A stretch of 64,000 nucleotides of DNA from Trichodelitschia bisporula (Eukaryota; Ascomycota; Dothideomycetes; Phaeotrichales; Phaeotrichaceae), in contig ML996691.1 in the NCBI GenBank assembly GCA_010356995.1, positions 1,124,021 to 1,188,020 on the forward strand, given 5' to 3'. The notes beneath the pieces were generated by a model. The model was not told the DNA's origin. It was given only the letters and a program-made list of their open reading frames with translations, and did no database searches. Below are positions 1 through 11,745 of the stretch, piece by piece. A program made the translations under genes and the position numbers. How positions within the stretch are numbered: the first letter of the stretch is position 1; every line of letters begins with the position of its first letter.

Positions 1-111
1 GGGCGCATGTGGAAGCTCGATGGTGGGGGGTGTGATTGTGGTGATAGGGAATTGAGCGACGAAGAGGCGCGGGTGGGGGAAGTGTTGAAAGCGAAGTACC
101 GCGAGTGGTGA
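1..111 (+). CDS. 3' end of an unidentified gene (partial, runs off the left edge)
   Basis: Frame 1 is open from the first base to a TGA at 109-111 and encodes 36 residues ending in ELSDEEARVGEVLKAKYREW. The mixture of acidic, basic and aromatic residues ending in a K-x-K-Y-R-E-W tail looks like the natural C-terminus of a soluble protein rather than random translation. The gene must start left of the window. It lies on the same strand as the Lte1-type gene downstream, so 112-1244 would hold its 3' UTR and the promoter of the next gene. The family is not recognised. Confidence 0.4.
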   Translation, partial: GRMWKLDGGGCDCGDRELSDEEARVGEVLKAKYREW

Positions 112-1078
112 AGCCGGACGTGAAGTCTCACGGCTCAGTCGCGTTCGTCGTCCTCGCGCCCATCGTCGCCGTTGTCGACTGTCGTCGACCGTCGCAGTGC
201 TTGCCTCGACCGCAATGCTTCCCGACGGCCCCTCGCTGCCCACCGGGACCACCCTGTATGCGAATCCTCACCTCCCGCAAGCTCCCACCGAAGTGCCTGA
301 AGAAAGACGCGCGAGAAGCATGCTTGTATCCGAGCCAGCCGAGCTCTCTTCTTCATCGATCGGTGTTGCCTCGAAAGCAATCGGGATATTGAAGCGGGAC
401 GGTGCATGGGAAAGCCGTTGGCAAGGTGTCGTGTATTGATTGTGCGTAGATCTGTGGTAGGTGGTACGGATGTGTCGTCAGTGATCGGTTGTTGCTGTTG
501 TGCCGCCCTGCCGCAAGGGAGAGAGTGAGCGTGTCTGCGTCTCCACCGTAGGGCACGAGTCGCCTGTTTTTAGCGCACCCCCCCCCCGCCTGTGAAGGGG
601 AGGATTAGGCGGTACCCCCCCCCCCCTGTGCCGGTGACCAGATGCACGTTTACTGCACACTTTCACTGCACTTTCTAACTGAACATCGACTGCGAGCCTA
701 CTGTACAGCCTACATCTACGGCTCATTGACTGTACACATTCAACAGCCCGTCCAAAACAGTACAATGCAAGTTCCATGCCGCACAAAGTGACGTCTCGTA
801 CCGCTCGTGCCTCTCGCCATCTCCGCGTAGCTCGTACCAGTAACCCGTACCGGCAACTCGTGCCAGTAGTGGGGATTCAGCGTGGGCAGTTGATCACGGA
901 CCAGCCCCCAGGCAGCGCGCCCCCCCCCCCCCTCCCCCAGCCCCAAAGCCGCCGTGCAAGCCAAAAGCCATTACTAACCAACCAAAGCTTCGCAAACCGC
1001 ATCTCAGGATCTGAGAAGGGAGCAGAATGTGACTGGTGGACAACTGACTCCTCATCCTCCTCCTCTCACTCGTCCTCA

Positions 1079-1123
<45 letters not shown>

Positions 1124-1244
1124 TTCATCTTCATCTTCATCTTCTTCTTCTTCCTCTGCCTCTTCCTCCCTCTCCTTCGACTCCCTCCATCCAGCTTCAT
1201 CATCGCGACATGTCCTACTCGCAGTAACACACCATACGCATCCA
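112..1244. other. Intergenic region upstream of the Lte1-type gene
   Basis: No frame here looks coding; the short open frames overlap one another on both strands and have low-complexity composition. The region holds two poly-C runs (about 577-589 and 616-626), another C-rich run near 920-932, and ends in a long pyrimidine tract directly before the start codon of the next gene. It probably contains the 3' UTR of the left-edge gene and the promoter and 5' leader of the Lte1-type gene. Confidence 0.6.
1084..1153 (+). repeat. (CT)n microsatellite followed by (TCATCT/TTC)n, a pyrimidine tract before the start codon
   Basis: Positions 1084-1120 are an uninterrupted CT dinucleotide run, followed at 1121-1153 by a run of CATCTT and CTT units. 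The tract lies about 90 bp upstream of the ATG chosen at 1245. Pyrimidine-rich tracts just before the transcription or translation start are common in highly expressed filamentous-fungal promoters. The run is translatable in several frames on both strands (Ser-Leu on +, Glu-Arg on -), which explains long spurious frames here. Confidence 0.9.
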
Positions 1245-4200
1245 ATGCCGCGTCTCCCCCCGCCGCAATCCCAGTCCTCGTCCATCATCACCCCTCTCCC
1301 CAGCAAAACAGCAACACCACCAGGCCCAGGCAACAAGACACCCTCATCGCCATCCAAGCTCCCCCTCACCGGCCAACCACGCATCAAACCCTCGGCTCCT
1401 CTACCCAGTAGCACCACCCGCCGCTCGCGCCATTCCTTGCGCGCCGCGCCCACCAGTAGCAAACATGTAGCCTCCGCGCCCGCATTCACACCCGCAATGC
1501 CCGTCCTCGACCGGTCAGAACCCGCGAACCCTCCCACAGCCGCGGCCAGCAGCACCTTGCGCGATCCCAATGCCGCGCGACTGCGCGCCCACGGACGGCA
1601 GTTCACCGTCGGCAACATCGGGAACAACGGGCGCATCTATCTCAGGTACGCACGCCTTCTATATTGCCCTACCCGATCTCCTCTCTCCCAATATTACATC
1701 TTACCTATCCTCACTCGCGCTCCATATTACCTCCCCATCTCCCCTTCCCGCTTCACCCTATACCCATCCCCCATCTCCTCCCCCATTGCGTCGATCCGCA
1801 ATTAACCCCCCAACTACAGACCCGTAATCCGGCCCGCCGCCGCCGCCCACCGCGCTCCTCACGATCCCACCTCCCCAACCCCACCCTTCCACTTCTCCCC
1901 ACCGCCCAACGACACCACCACCCTCGCGCCCCCTACAACCCCGCGCCGCCCCCGCCCCGTCTCCTCCCTCGCCCGCGAAAGTACCTTCTCCAGCACAACA
2001 CGCACCGCCCGCGCCCCCGAACCCGCACCGCGCGATGTCCCCTCCTCCCCCTCTCCCCCGCGCGCAACAACGCACATCAGAGCGCACAGCTTCAGCACCG
2101 TCGACGAGCACACCGCGCCGCAGCGGCCCACCATCGAAGCACCCGGCATCTTCAAGGTCGTGATCCACCGCGCGCCCGCCGCACGGCGGGGGAAGCCCTC
2201 CGGCGCGAATCTGAAGTCCCCCGTCCTCGAAGTCCCGATTCCGCATTACCGCCTCGGCACCCCGCAATTCGGCCTCGGGGGCACCGCGATCCTGCGCTCG
2301 TCAGTGTACACGCGTAGCTCCGGGCGCGACGGGGGGACGAGCACGCCAGCGCGCGAGGATCGCCGCGCGCGCGAAACGCGGGACAGCGAGATGGGGCGGC
2401 TGGCGGAGGAGTTCCCGCTGTCATCACTAGAAGGGGACATGCCGCGCTCGCGCTCCAGCTTCACATGCCCAACAACCCAGCCCAGCGCCACGCAACTCGC
2501 CCCCCGCATCTACGACGCACTAGTCGAAGCGCCGGACGACGCGAGCGTCGTGCGTTACTCTTCCTCAACAGGCGAGATCACAGCCGCGACGCCGTCGCGC
2601 CTGATCGCGCACATCACATCCCCTTCCTTCCTGGACTACGAGCTGCTGTCCGATTTCTTCCTCACCTTCCGCTCGTTCCTCGCGGCGGAGGATCTGGCCG
2701 CGTTCCTCGTGGCGCGGCTGCGCTGGGCTGTCGACCGGAGCGATGATTTCGGGCGTATAGTGCGGGTGCGCACGTTTGTCGCGCTGCGGCACTGGATTCT
2801 GAATTACTTCCGCGACGACTTTGTACCGGATTTCGAGCTGCGGATTGCATTTTGCGCGCTTGTTAATGCGCTTTACCGTGATCTGCGGGCGCGCGACGCG
2901 GGTGTGACCGTGGCATCGGGACCCGGAACCGGGGCGGGCGCGGCGGGGGACATCAAGATCATCGGCGAGTTGAAGAAGTGCTGGCGGCGCACCTGCGCGT
3001 TCCACCTCGACAGCGTGGACGACGCGACAAGTCCCGAGGACGACATCCTCCCCGGCCGCTCCGCGCTGTCCTCCGCCGAAGACCTCTTCTCGCTGAATCC
3101 GGCGCCCACGCAACAGCCCCCACCGCAAGCTACGCAGGGCCACTCAACCAAGCCCTCGACGACCTCAGCGCCCTATTCCCAGCCTTCAGCCCCACACACC
3201 CAATCCCACCCACACTCCTCCTTCCACTCGCAGGTGCACCACCCCCCCCTCTCCCCCGCTTCCGACTTCTCAATGCACATCCTCTCCTGCTCGCTCCCGA
3301 GCCGGCACCCGCGGCCCGACGGCGAAATCCCGCTCTTCCCGCATCCCGTCCCCCTCCCCGCAGGCAGCAGCACCCACTCCCCCGCCCCCAGCCGCATCCA
3401 CCACGCGCACAAGCGCAGCGGCTCCTTCTCCGACGCCCTCCGCGCTAGGCCCCGCGCCCCTGTAGCCGCAGACTACGACGCGCCCAGCGCCAGCGCGCCC
3501 AGCTCCTACGACTCCGTGTACTACAACTACCTGCCGCCGAGCAGCCTGGTGCACGGGCTGGTCTATGCGCCCGTCTCCCCGCTCTTCGACATGAAGCCGG
3601 TGCCACCCGCAGTTAAATTCCGCCCGGACGCACCGCCCGAGCCCCCGCCGCAGCCGCCGAAAGCACCCCCCGCAAGCCCCGGCGTCAAGCGCCTCCTAGG
3701 GACCGTCCGCCGCGCCCTGTCCACGCGCCAAATCGCCCCGCAGTGGGTGCCGGACCCCATGCCCCGGGCTTATCCGCGTGGTGCGGCGGCGAGCGCGTCG
3801 GAGCTTGGTCTTGGACCTGACACGCATAACCAGCTCCCGCCGAGTCTGGGCAAGAAGCGCGCGACGCGCCCGCAGATGCGCATTGACCTGCTGTCCGCAC
3901 GAGTAGGGGAGTCGTTCGCGGCGATCGTGCGGTCCGCGGAGGAAGAAGAGGAGCGCGAAAGGCGCGGCGAGGCGCGGGATGCGGGGCCGGGGGCGCGGAG
4001 CGGATACCCTGTTTTCGGGCGCAGCTTTACGGTGGGCAGTCGTAGTATCGTTATTGTTGATGATACGGGCTCGGCCGCAGGCGAGCATCCCCTCCCCGGG
4101 GAGGGGAAAGTCTCGTTCGCGCCGGTCCTCCCAAGTGTGAGCGGCGATGAGGCGAGTCTGCGCGAGGCATTTATCGCATCGAGTCGTGCGCCGCCCGTAC

Positions 4201-6601
4201 CGCGCGTGCCGAGCGTGCATCGCGATGCGGGGGTTAGCATTGACAGCGTGCTGGGACTGGTCAAGGGGTATAAACCCCGCGCTGCGGTCCCAGGCGTAGC
4301 GAGCCCTGGCAACAATAAACCACCCGTGTATATCCCGACGGGCTTCCACCCGCCGCTCGATCCGCGCACGAGCGTGCGCCGCGCCGTCTCGGGACATATC
4401 CAGCCGCTGTCCGGCTGGAGCGAGCGCGACCGCGAAGCCTCGCTCACCCGCGGCGCGTTCGCGAATAGCATGCGCGCGGACAGCGAGCGCAGCAGTACGC
4501 TACGGAGGTATGCGTCGTATCACGGGGGCGGCTCTGTGGGAATGTCGCCTGCGCCGCTCGTTCGGTGGGTGCATGCCGACGCCGATGCTGAGGCTGGGGC
4601 TGAAGCGGACGCCGATGCCGAGGCCGATGAATCCGGGCTGGACGAGGCCTTCGTCCTGGCGCCCGCGCCGCCGCGGCAACTCCGGCGCCGGCCTGGAGGG
4701 GATCTCAAAGCTGCGGTTCAGGTGCTCGATTTGCGGCCCGCAGTACGGCGTCCGCGGTCGGCGGGCTCGCTCAGCGGGAGCAGTTTTGCGGCTAGCGGGG
4801 TCGGGTCGTTCAGTATGAGTCCTGGGCACCGGCGGTTGCGGTCTGGGTCCGCGCATGTGATGAGTAGTCCGCCTGGGGCGGGCAGGCGCAAGAGCATCAG
4901 TTTGATTCTGACGCATAGTAGTCAGCCGAATTTGCGCCCGTCGTTTGAGATTGAGGTTGCCAAGTTGGCGGCGTTGCCGGATGATGTTGCGGATGGGGGA
5001 AGGGAGGCGGCGTTGCGGAAGTTGGAGGGGAGGGATGGGGGGGAGGGGGGGGTGGAGATGGGGTGGAGAGCGGAGGAGGAAGAGCGCCCGCGTACGAGAG
5101 GCCATTTGGTACCTGGCGAGTCGGATCTCAACCGCACGCTCCCTTCGTCTGGACTCGGCAGCGCGGTGCACCGTATGACGTCGCATTCCGCCTCCGCGTC
5201 CGATGTATCCTACTCCTCCATCCCCCTTCTCGAACGCGGGCTCAGCACCTCCGGCCCGACCAAACCGCCCCCTCCCGCGACGGGCGAATCCGACGACGAA
5301 GGCGGCGTCGCTGTACCAGCCGTGCACCTCCCGTCCCCCACCGGCAGCAGCATGTCCCACATTCACAGCACGGACAGCCTACGCCGCATCCCGAAGGGAG
5401 CAACGCAGCCCCTGCGCGCCTCCCCCATCATCCATGCCTCCTTTTTGCTCGACGACAACCAGGATCTAAGCGACTCGTCCAGCGTCCTCTTCACCACGGA
5501 AGGCGGCAGTGAGTCCGAACCCCGCTCCCAGGGCGTGCGCAGCTTCTTCGACGACGAGCCCCTGGATGCGGAGACAGTCTTCACCCACCCCCTGCGCCAC
5601 CCGGACACGCCCCCGCCCACCGCGCCGACGCTCTTCGCGCAGGGCCTGCCGACGCCGGGGGTCACGCCCGTGGCCCATGGGTTCGATGCGCATATCCATC
5701 CTGCCATGCGGCGGGCGAGTCCGGGCGAGCCGGCGCCCGCGCAGCATGGTCCCGCGCATTTGCCGTTTATCCTGGCGCATGATGTGGAGACGCTGGTGCA
5801 GCAGATGACGCTGATTGAGAAGAGCGCGCTGGACGAGATCGACTGGAACGAGCTTATCGAGCTGCGGTGGAACCAGGCGGCGCCACGTGTGCGCGATTGG
5901 GCGGCATATCTGGCCTCCCACCCGAGTGCGCGGGGCGTGGATCTGGTGATTGCGCGGTTTAATCTCGTGGCTAAGTGGGCGGTGAGCGAGGTGGTGTTGA
6001 CGGAGGAGGTGGAAGAGAGGGCGAGGACGGTGGCGCAGTTTATACGCGTGGCTGGCGAGGCGAGGAAGGTACGGAATTATGCTACGATGTACCAGATCAC
6101 GGTGGCGTTGCTTAGTGCCGACTGTGCACGGTTGAAGGCGACGTGGTCGCGGGTTCCCGAGGCGGAGATGCGCTTGCTGAGGGAGTTGGAGGATGTAGTC
6201 CGCCCCGTGAGGAATTTTTGGAATTTGAGGGGTGAGATGGAGGGGGGTGTGGGGATTGAGGGCGGGGAGGGGTGTATTCCGTTTATTGGTAAGTTTCGGT
6301 TTCGGGTCCGTATGGGGGGGTGGGGCTAATCCGGGGTACAGGCATTTATACGCGCGACCTTGTGTACAACGCGTCGAAGCCGCCGTATATCAGCACGCCA
6401 CCGTTGAATCCGCTCGAGCCGCTGGTCAATTTCGAGAGGCATCATACGGCGGCGACGGTGGTGAAGAGTCTGCTGCGTTTGCTGGAGGCGAGTTCGCGGT
6501 ATACGTATGCCGTCGAGCCGAATGTTATTGCGAAGTGTCTTTGGTTGGCGGCGCTAGGGGATGAGGAGATTGCGGCGAGGTCGAGGATGTGTGAGCCGTA
6601 G
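1245..6601 (+). CDS. LTE1: Ras guanine-nucleotide exchange factor, Lte1 type (RasGEF_N + RasGEF)
   Basis: Predicted CDS join(1245..1645, 1820..6288, 6342..6601), 1,709 aa. Intron 1 (GTACGC...CTACAG) and intron 2 (GTAAGT...GCTAAT...TACAG) join the frames cleanly. Exon 1 ends in the conserved QFTVGNIGNNGRIYLR block and continues as PVIRPA. A RasGEF N-terminal domain lies at about residues 375-490 (SPSFLDYELLSDFFLTFRSF; ALRHWILNYFRDDF). A proline/serine-rich disordered linker of about 950 residues follows. The catalytic RasGEF (CDC25-like) domain occupies about 1450-1709 (LVQQMTLIEKSALDEIDWNE, then the GIYTRDL block after intron 2). This wide split of the two domains is the architecture of yeast Lte1, a mitotic-exit and polarity regulator. 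The biochemical target of the fungal protein is not shown by sequence. The ATG at 1245 was chosen because it follows the pyrimidine tract; an in-frame ATG at 1029 would add translated microsatellite. Confidence 0.85.
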
Positions 6602-7427
6602 GTTGTTTTCTTTTGGGTCCGGGAAGTGCGGGTAGCGAGGCGTTGAGGGTGCTGGGCTGGATTGTGTTGGTACGCATGGGCTCTTTTGGGATCGGTTGGG
6701 TGGGCGGTGGTTGCTGGGACTCTGAGCGGTGATATCCCGATGAGCGATGGTGTTGGCCTAGACCTGTCTTTTCTGGTTGGGGATCTAATGGTAACGGATG
6801 TTGGTGGGGAGTGGGCTGGTTGTTGACTGGGCCGCTTTTCGTTTTGATACCGGCCACGTTAATGGAAACATAGGCTTGACAAGCGCAATGGTTACGGGTG
6901 AGGTAAAAGGTTGATAAAAGATGAAGAGGAGAGGAGAGTCAAGAGGCGCTCGAGACTAAATACGGATTACATAACGATGCCAAGTATCCTCCTATGTTCC
7001 TTCCTCCTATCATGTGCACATTACATCATATGCGCCCTGTTCTTTCCTGTCTATCAATGCCCCTTTCCTATGTCTACATCACACGTTTGCCCTGGTGAGG
7101 AGGAAGCCCGGAAAGCCGACGCATCGGCGCGGGGTAGCGTGGGACTGTGACAATGAGCTTCGCCGCAATGGATCTTTACGCACTTCGCTAGCCAGAGTAT
7201 GATTACGAGAAACCTGGGTGCTGACGCTCATGGCTTCTATTTTCATGGGTTACAGAGGCATGCAATGCCCAAGTCTTTGCCTTTGGTTTAGAACATCTGG
7301 TTCTGGTTTCTCAAGCTCAGGGTTTTCTAGATACAAGAATCCCTCAGAGATATATGATATGTTCCCATTGTCTTCCCATCCCCTCTCCGACCTGATGCCT
7401 TCGCAGCCTCGCCTGATCAATCCTCCC

Positions 7428-8031
7428 TTATATATGATCACGGATACTGCGCCAAGAACGACAAGACCTATGAGGCTCTGGCACAGAAGCGAAACCCTCG
7501 AAACCGCTGGATCGCTGCTCGCTTTGGCTTTTTGGGTGTGGATCATAGTTGCGCTGTGATATATGACACCCTTGAAGAAGCCTTATCCTCTTCGACCGGC
7601 GAACTTCGGGCAAGTATATAGGCGCTGGCCGAGGTCTGTCCCTCGGTGTAGGAGTAGCGGGCACGACGAATGGGACAGTGAGTCCATCAGCAAAGCCGAT
7701 GATAGCATCCCGCAGATATTCGCTCTGTTTTGACGGGTTGCGTGAGCGATCGCCCCTTGCAAAAGCGGAGTAAAGAGCCTGTTGCCCGGAACTCTTCGCT
7801 ATAGTAGGCACTCCCTGACCGTACGGATTGTATATGTCCTAATACGCGTGAGTATTGTAAAGTCGGATATGGATGAGACGGACTAACCGATGGTCTCTCA
7901 TTCGAGCCCTTGAGCTTATCTAGCGCGCGCTGCACAAGAATATGGCGACACATCGGCAGGATGAAAGCAATCGTCGTACCAGACCTCTCATCGTCCACTT
8001 CCTCTGCGGCAGAGGGAGTTTTCCAAGCCAA
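7428..8031 (-). pseudogene. Fragment resembling a vacuolar iron transporter (CCC1/VIT1 family)
   Basis: Two minus-strand pieces, 8031-7888 and 7838-7428, are joined by a textbook 49-bp intron (GTTAGT ... ACTCAC ... TATTAG) in phase 0. The second piece reads SKQSEYLRDAIIGFADGLTVPF. The block DAIIGFADGLTVPF is the hallmark of the first transmembrane helix of CCC1/VIT1 transporters, which move Fe2+/Mn2+ into the vacuole. After this motif the family sequence (normally ALTAGLSSLG and four more helices) stops and is replaced by a basic, proline-rich tail that runs to a stop. No ATG opens the first piece in frame, and an in-frame TAA lies just upstream. The remaining helices are not found nearby. 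It is most likely a truncated gene remnant; a real short gene with an upstream exon cannot be excluded. Confidence 0.45.
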
Positions 8032-8126
8032 GAAGATGACTTATCCGCTGCGCAAGAGTGAAATGGTGCGTGGCGGAGGGAGCTTTGCAAGCCAAGAGGA
8101 CAATCTATCCGCTGCGCAAGAGTGAA
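8013..8126. repeat. Direct repeat of about 50 bp, two copies 64 bp apart
   Basis: Copy 1 (8013-8062) and copy 2 (8077-8126) both begin AGGGAG and end in the identical 20-mer TATCCGCTGCGCAAGAGTGA plus A. They share the core CAAGCCAAGA, with about eight differences over 50 bp by eye. The repeat lies inside the decayed minus-strand region and does not give a continuous frame. It looks like an old local duplication. Confidence 0.85.
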
Positions 8127-9519
8127 CCTACCGTGAGAAACCCGCGGGACAATGTGAAGGGTGAACCAAACTTTACTGACTCCTGAAGGTTGAGAGCACC
8201 GAGGGAATATGCGTACTTACGAAGCAACCCATCCAACGTCCATTTGACCACTTCATCGTCTCGACAACATCTCCAGCCACTCGGATAATACGCCATATCA
8301 TCCCTCCGTCTCCTGCTCTGCTGCAGCGTCACTGCGGCGTTGATGTCGGCGACGAGCTCCGACAGTAAGTATGTTCCGCCCGAAAGCTCTGGCCAAGCCC
8401 CGAACCATGGGCGAGTTTGATGCTTGTCGGCTGCCAAATCAAGCTTCATAGTCCTTAGCATCTTCGGTCGGATATGCAAGGCTGGATACCAGTTTCAAGC
8501 TCCCGATCCCGTCCGGTTGCACGTGAGGCATTCTGATCCCAATGTTCCGGATGGGTACCATTTTCGGCCGGACAATAACTCCACAAAATGCAATCGTAGG
8601 CCTCAGGGCGTCCGACCCATTCGAGAAACGGCTGATGCAGACCGAAACGTGCAGTATCTCGACAAGCTTCCAGGACTTTAGCAACGCATTGCCGATTTTC
8701 GGACTGCAGGACTCAAGATCTCCAAATGCTGCCCCGAATGCATCAGCACCAGTGTCCAGCATGCACCTCCCCTGTTTCGCGGCAAAATGATCGTGCATAA
8801 GACCTTAGAAATCATCATATATGTTAAAATGACCGGTTCATGCACCGGCGATGAAGTCGTAGTGAGGTGGGACGGAAGAAAGTAAACCCTAGTGACCCTC
8901 CCACCCATGATGCCCATGCACAAAGTGGGGCTGTGCACGCTTCCCCTCCAAATGAGCAACCGGTCTCTCTCTCCCCTGCACGGCAACGGCCGCCATACCA
9001 ATAGTCGGCACTGATCGAAGTGAGTGGGAGCCTGGCCCAAACTTCCCATCTTCCAACCACATCTCCGTACGGCGCCATGGAAATAATCACAGCCACCTCC
9101 AACCGTATATCTGAACAGACGCACACACTGTTAACCCAGGAACCCTAGTCCTTTCTCTCCTAGAACCAACCATCGCAAATTATGTAGACCCGTTAACGGC
9201 ACATCCCGCCTCTCAACCGGCGGTCCCGTCTCCTTGCTTTGACTCCCGAAGCTCAGCCCCAGTGTCGGGTGGCAGCCTGCCACACGGCGCTCTACCATAC
9301 CTTTCCCTCGGTGGTCTGCACAGATCGAGAACGCCGTGGCTTGCTGTGTCGATGGCTAGTGGTCGATCTCACCGGGCACGATTTTTTTATGTATGGCTGA
9401 AGCGTGGGGCTGCCAGAACGACGGGAAGAGCCGTTTTACCTAAATTATTAAGAGCTTGTTGCCCTCGTCTTCGCGGTGCTGTTTTGGTTTTCGTCGCCTT
9501 CACTCTTTGATCTGTCGTC

Positions 9520-10789
9520 ATGATGCGGTCCTTGCTGGGTTTCGCGCTTCTAGCACATGGAGCGTTCGCTGCGAGTGCCAGTATGTAGACCCTGGGGCGA
9601 TCTGATATTAATGAGAACCTAATCGATCCTCCAGGCCCACCATTCTCCAACTCGTCCAGTACAAGCACCTATGCCTCCAGCAGTAATGCTCCCGCGGCTC
9701 TGCGACTAGAACCGAGCCCTTCCTCCTCTGGCAGTTCATCACCGTCCAGTTCATCACCATCCGTCTCCGGCAGCCTAGGCTCCTGCGCCGCAAATTGCCG
9801 CTACGATGCCATTCGAACGGGCTACATCTGGATACGCCAGCGAATCACGGCCGAAATAGTCGCCGCAACAGTCATATACGTCGTGAACAACCGCACCAAC
9901 ACCACACGTACCCTCACCAAACTCGCCCCCCTCCCCGCGGGCCTCACCCTCCCACCCACCAACGCCGCCGGCACCCACGTCGTTACAGTATCCTACAACA
10001 ACTTTGGCACTCCAGCCCAGACAGTCATGTAAGCCCCTCCTCCCCACACACCGCCCTTCTGACGCTCCAGCGCCTACCCAACCGGCTACGAAGCCTTCCC
10101 CGCCGTATATTCCTGGTGGGGCACGCTCCCGACCGTCACAGCCGGGAAGTCGAGCTGCGTCACTGCAACGACCCCCGCCATCACCGTGCCCATCAAGTCC
10201 TTCGCCACGACACAGGCTGCATCCGATGAGACTACAGCAGCCGACGACCCCGTCGGGTTTGAATACAAACTGTTCGACTTCGGGTGTCATGTCCAGCTGG
10301 ACCCCTCCATTGCGCCGAACGACGCAGCGCTTTCGCTGTGCCATCAGAACGCTATGTGCGGGATTTCAGTGGAGAATACTGCAAGGTTTCTGACCGAGAC
10401 GAGCACGAGCCATGAGGATACGCCCGCTGATCCGACACCAGCGCCAGCTCCGCCTACAAATAAGCAGACACCAAATGACCCTCCGCCTGCGAGTAAACAG
10501 ACGCCCAATGATCCCCCGCCGGAGAATAAGCAGCCTCCGAGCGATTCTCAGCAGAAGCAGGATCCTGTGCCCACTCCTGCGAAGCAAGATCCGCCTAGTT
10601 TGGGGGATACGATTGCAGGTGCGGTTATTGGAGGTACAAATGGGAAGTCTGATCCGGGCTCTGGCTCGGCATCGGGGTCTGGATCAGGGTCTGGCTCCGG
10701 TTCCGGTTCCGGCTCAGGTTCAGGTTCTGGTTCAGGCTCTGGTGGTTCAGGTTCAGGTTCTGGTTCAGGCTCTGGTGGTTCAGGATCTG

Positions 10790-10868
<79 letters not shown>

Positions 10869-11745
10869 CTCGGGCTCGGGCTCGGGTTCAGGCTCGGGCT
10901 CGGGCTCGGGCTCTGGTTCCGGTGGTTCAGGCTCAGGCTCCGGCAGCGGCTCTGGATCTGGCTCGGGTGGTGGCTCGGGGTCTGTTGGCTCGGGGTCTGG
11001 TGGCTCAGGTTCGGGTGATTCAAGCTCCGGTGGCTCAGGCTCGGGCTCGGGTTCCGGCAGCGGCTCCGGGCCTGGTCCCGGCAGTGACTCAGGCTCAGGC
11101 TCCGGCCCGGGCACCAACCCCCCCGCCCCACTCCTCCTCCCCCTACCCCCCTCCCAAACCCTCACCGCCAACCCCAGCAGCGCCTTCACTCTCTCCGGGC
11201 AAATCCTAACCCCCGGCGGCGTCATCACCGTCTCCGGAGCCACCATATCCCTCGCAAGCGGCGGGGGCGTAGCTGTCATAAACGGCGCGACCCAAACACT
11301 GTCTCGCGCTCCCGTAGTGTCGGCGACCCCTATCCTCACTGCCTTGGGACAGACGTTTTCTGCTGGTCCTAGCGGGGGGATTGTGGTGGGTGGGCAGACG
11401 CTGGGGGTGGGGAGTAGTGTCACGCTTGGAGGGACGGTGGTTGGGGTGAAGACGGAGGGAGGGAAGACAATAGTTGTTGCTGGGAGCAGTACTGTGGCCA
11501 CTTTGCCGGCGGCGACGGGTGTTTCTACGACGGGGACGGGTACGACGACGACGGGGATGACGACGGGGGTTGGCGATTTGATTGCCTCGGGGCTGGGGAT
11601 TGGATCTAGCACTACGAGTGCTGGGAAGGGGAGCGCGACGGGGAAAGGGAGTACGGGTGTGGCGGAGAGGGTGAGAGTTGGATGGTTGGGCGTGTTGGGG
11701 AGTGTGGTTGCGTGTGGGGTTGGGGTTTTGGCGGTTAGGTTGTAG
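9520..11745 (+). CDS. Secreted Ser/Gly-rich cell-surface protein, probably GPI-anchored
   Basis: Predicted CDS join(9520..9580, 9635..10028, 10071..11745), 709 aa. Intron 1 is GTATGT...CCTAAT...CCAG (54 bp) and intron 2 GTAAGC...CTCCAG (42 bp). A signal peptide ([20 protein letters not shown]) is followed by a Ser-rich stretch and a cysteine-containing domain of about 230 residues (motifs [32 protein letters not shown]). Next come a Pro/Asp/Lys/Gln linker and a (Ser-Gly)n tract at about residues 349-497. After it, blocks of the type [20 protein letters not shown] recur; these are common in Pezizomycotina wall proteins. The C-terminus is a Thr/Gly-rich stretch, a short basic spacer and a hydrophobic tail ([20 protein letters not shown]), as expected for GPI attachment. 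It is convergent with the transporter gene that ends at 12007. The molecular role is unknown; a wall or adhesion function is inference. Confidence 0.75.
10663..11107 (+). repeat. Hexanucleotide (GGCTCT/GGTTCA)n coding repeat, Ser-Gly tract
   Basis: About 445 bp of GGCTCT, GGCTCG, GGTTCA and GGTTCC units encode roughly 148 residues of almost pure Ser-Gly, with occasional GGS, SVGS and DSSS breaks. The perfect GGCTCT run near 10790-10870 is a hexanucleotide microsatellite; the flanks use mixed Ser and Gly codons, which points to an older tract with a recently expanded core. The reverse strand reads as Pro-Glu repeats, a shadow. Allele length probably varies between strains. Confidence 0.95.

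Larger units (their letters stand above)
6602..9519. other. Intergenic region without an intact gene
   Basis: About 2.9 kb lies between the end of the Lte1-type gene and the start of the GPI-type protein. The open frames are short and none gives a complete recognisable protein. The minus strand at about 8800-7430 has several short frames joined by plausible fungal introns, for example a possible 59-bp intron near 8475-8417 and a GTAAGT donor near 8212. These suggest a decayed or unusual minus-strand gene, of which only the iron-transporter-like piece (separate entry) can be assigned. Confidence 0.5.

Noticed and set aside
776-1411. 211-codon plus-strand frame including poly-Ser-Leu and poly-Ile-Phe
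   Set aside because: It is translated microsatellite and runs into the Lte1-type first exon in a different frame.
8439-8798. Minus-strand frame with MLDTGAD, reminiscent of an aspartic-protease active site
   Set aside because: The motif alone is short and nothing around it resembles a protease fold or any element; too weak to name.
10548-11612. 354-codon minus-strand frame with (Pro-Glu)n
   Set aside because: Antisense shadow of the Ser-Gly repeat in the GPI-type protein; it has no signal or domain of its own.
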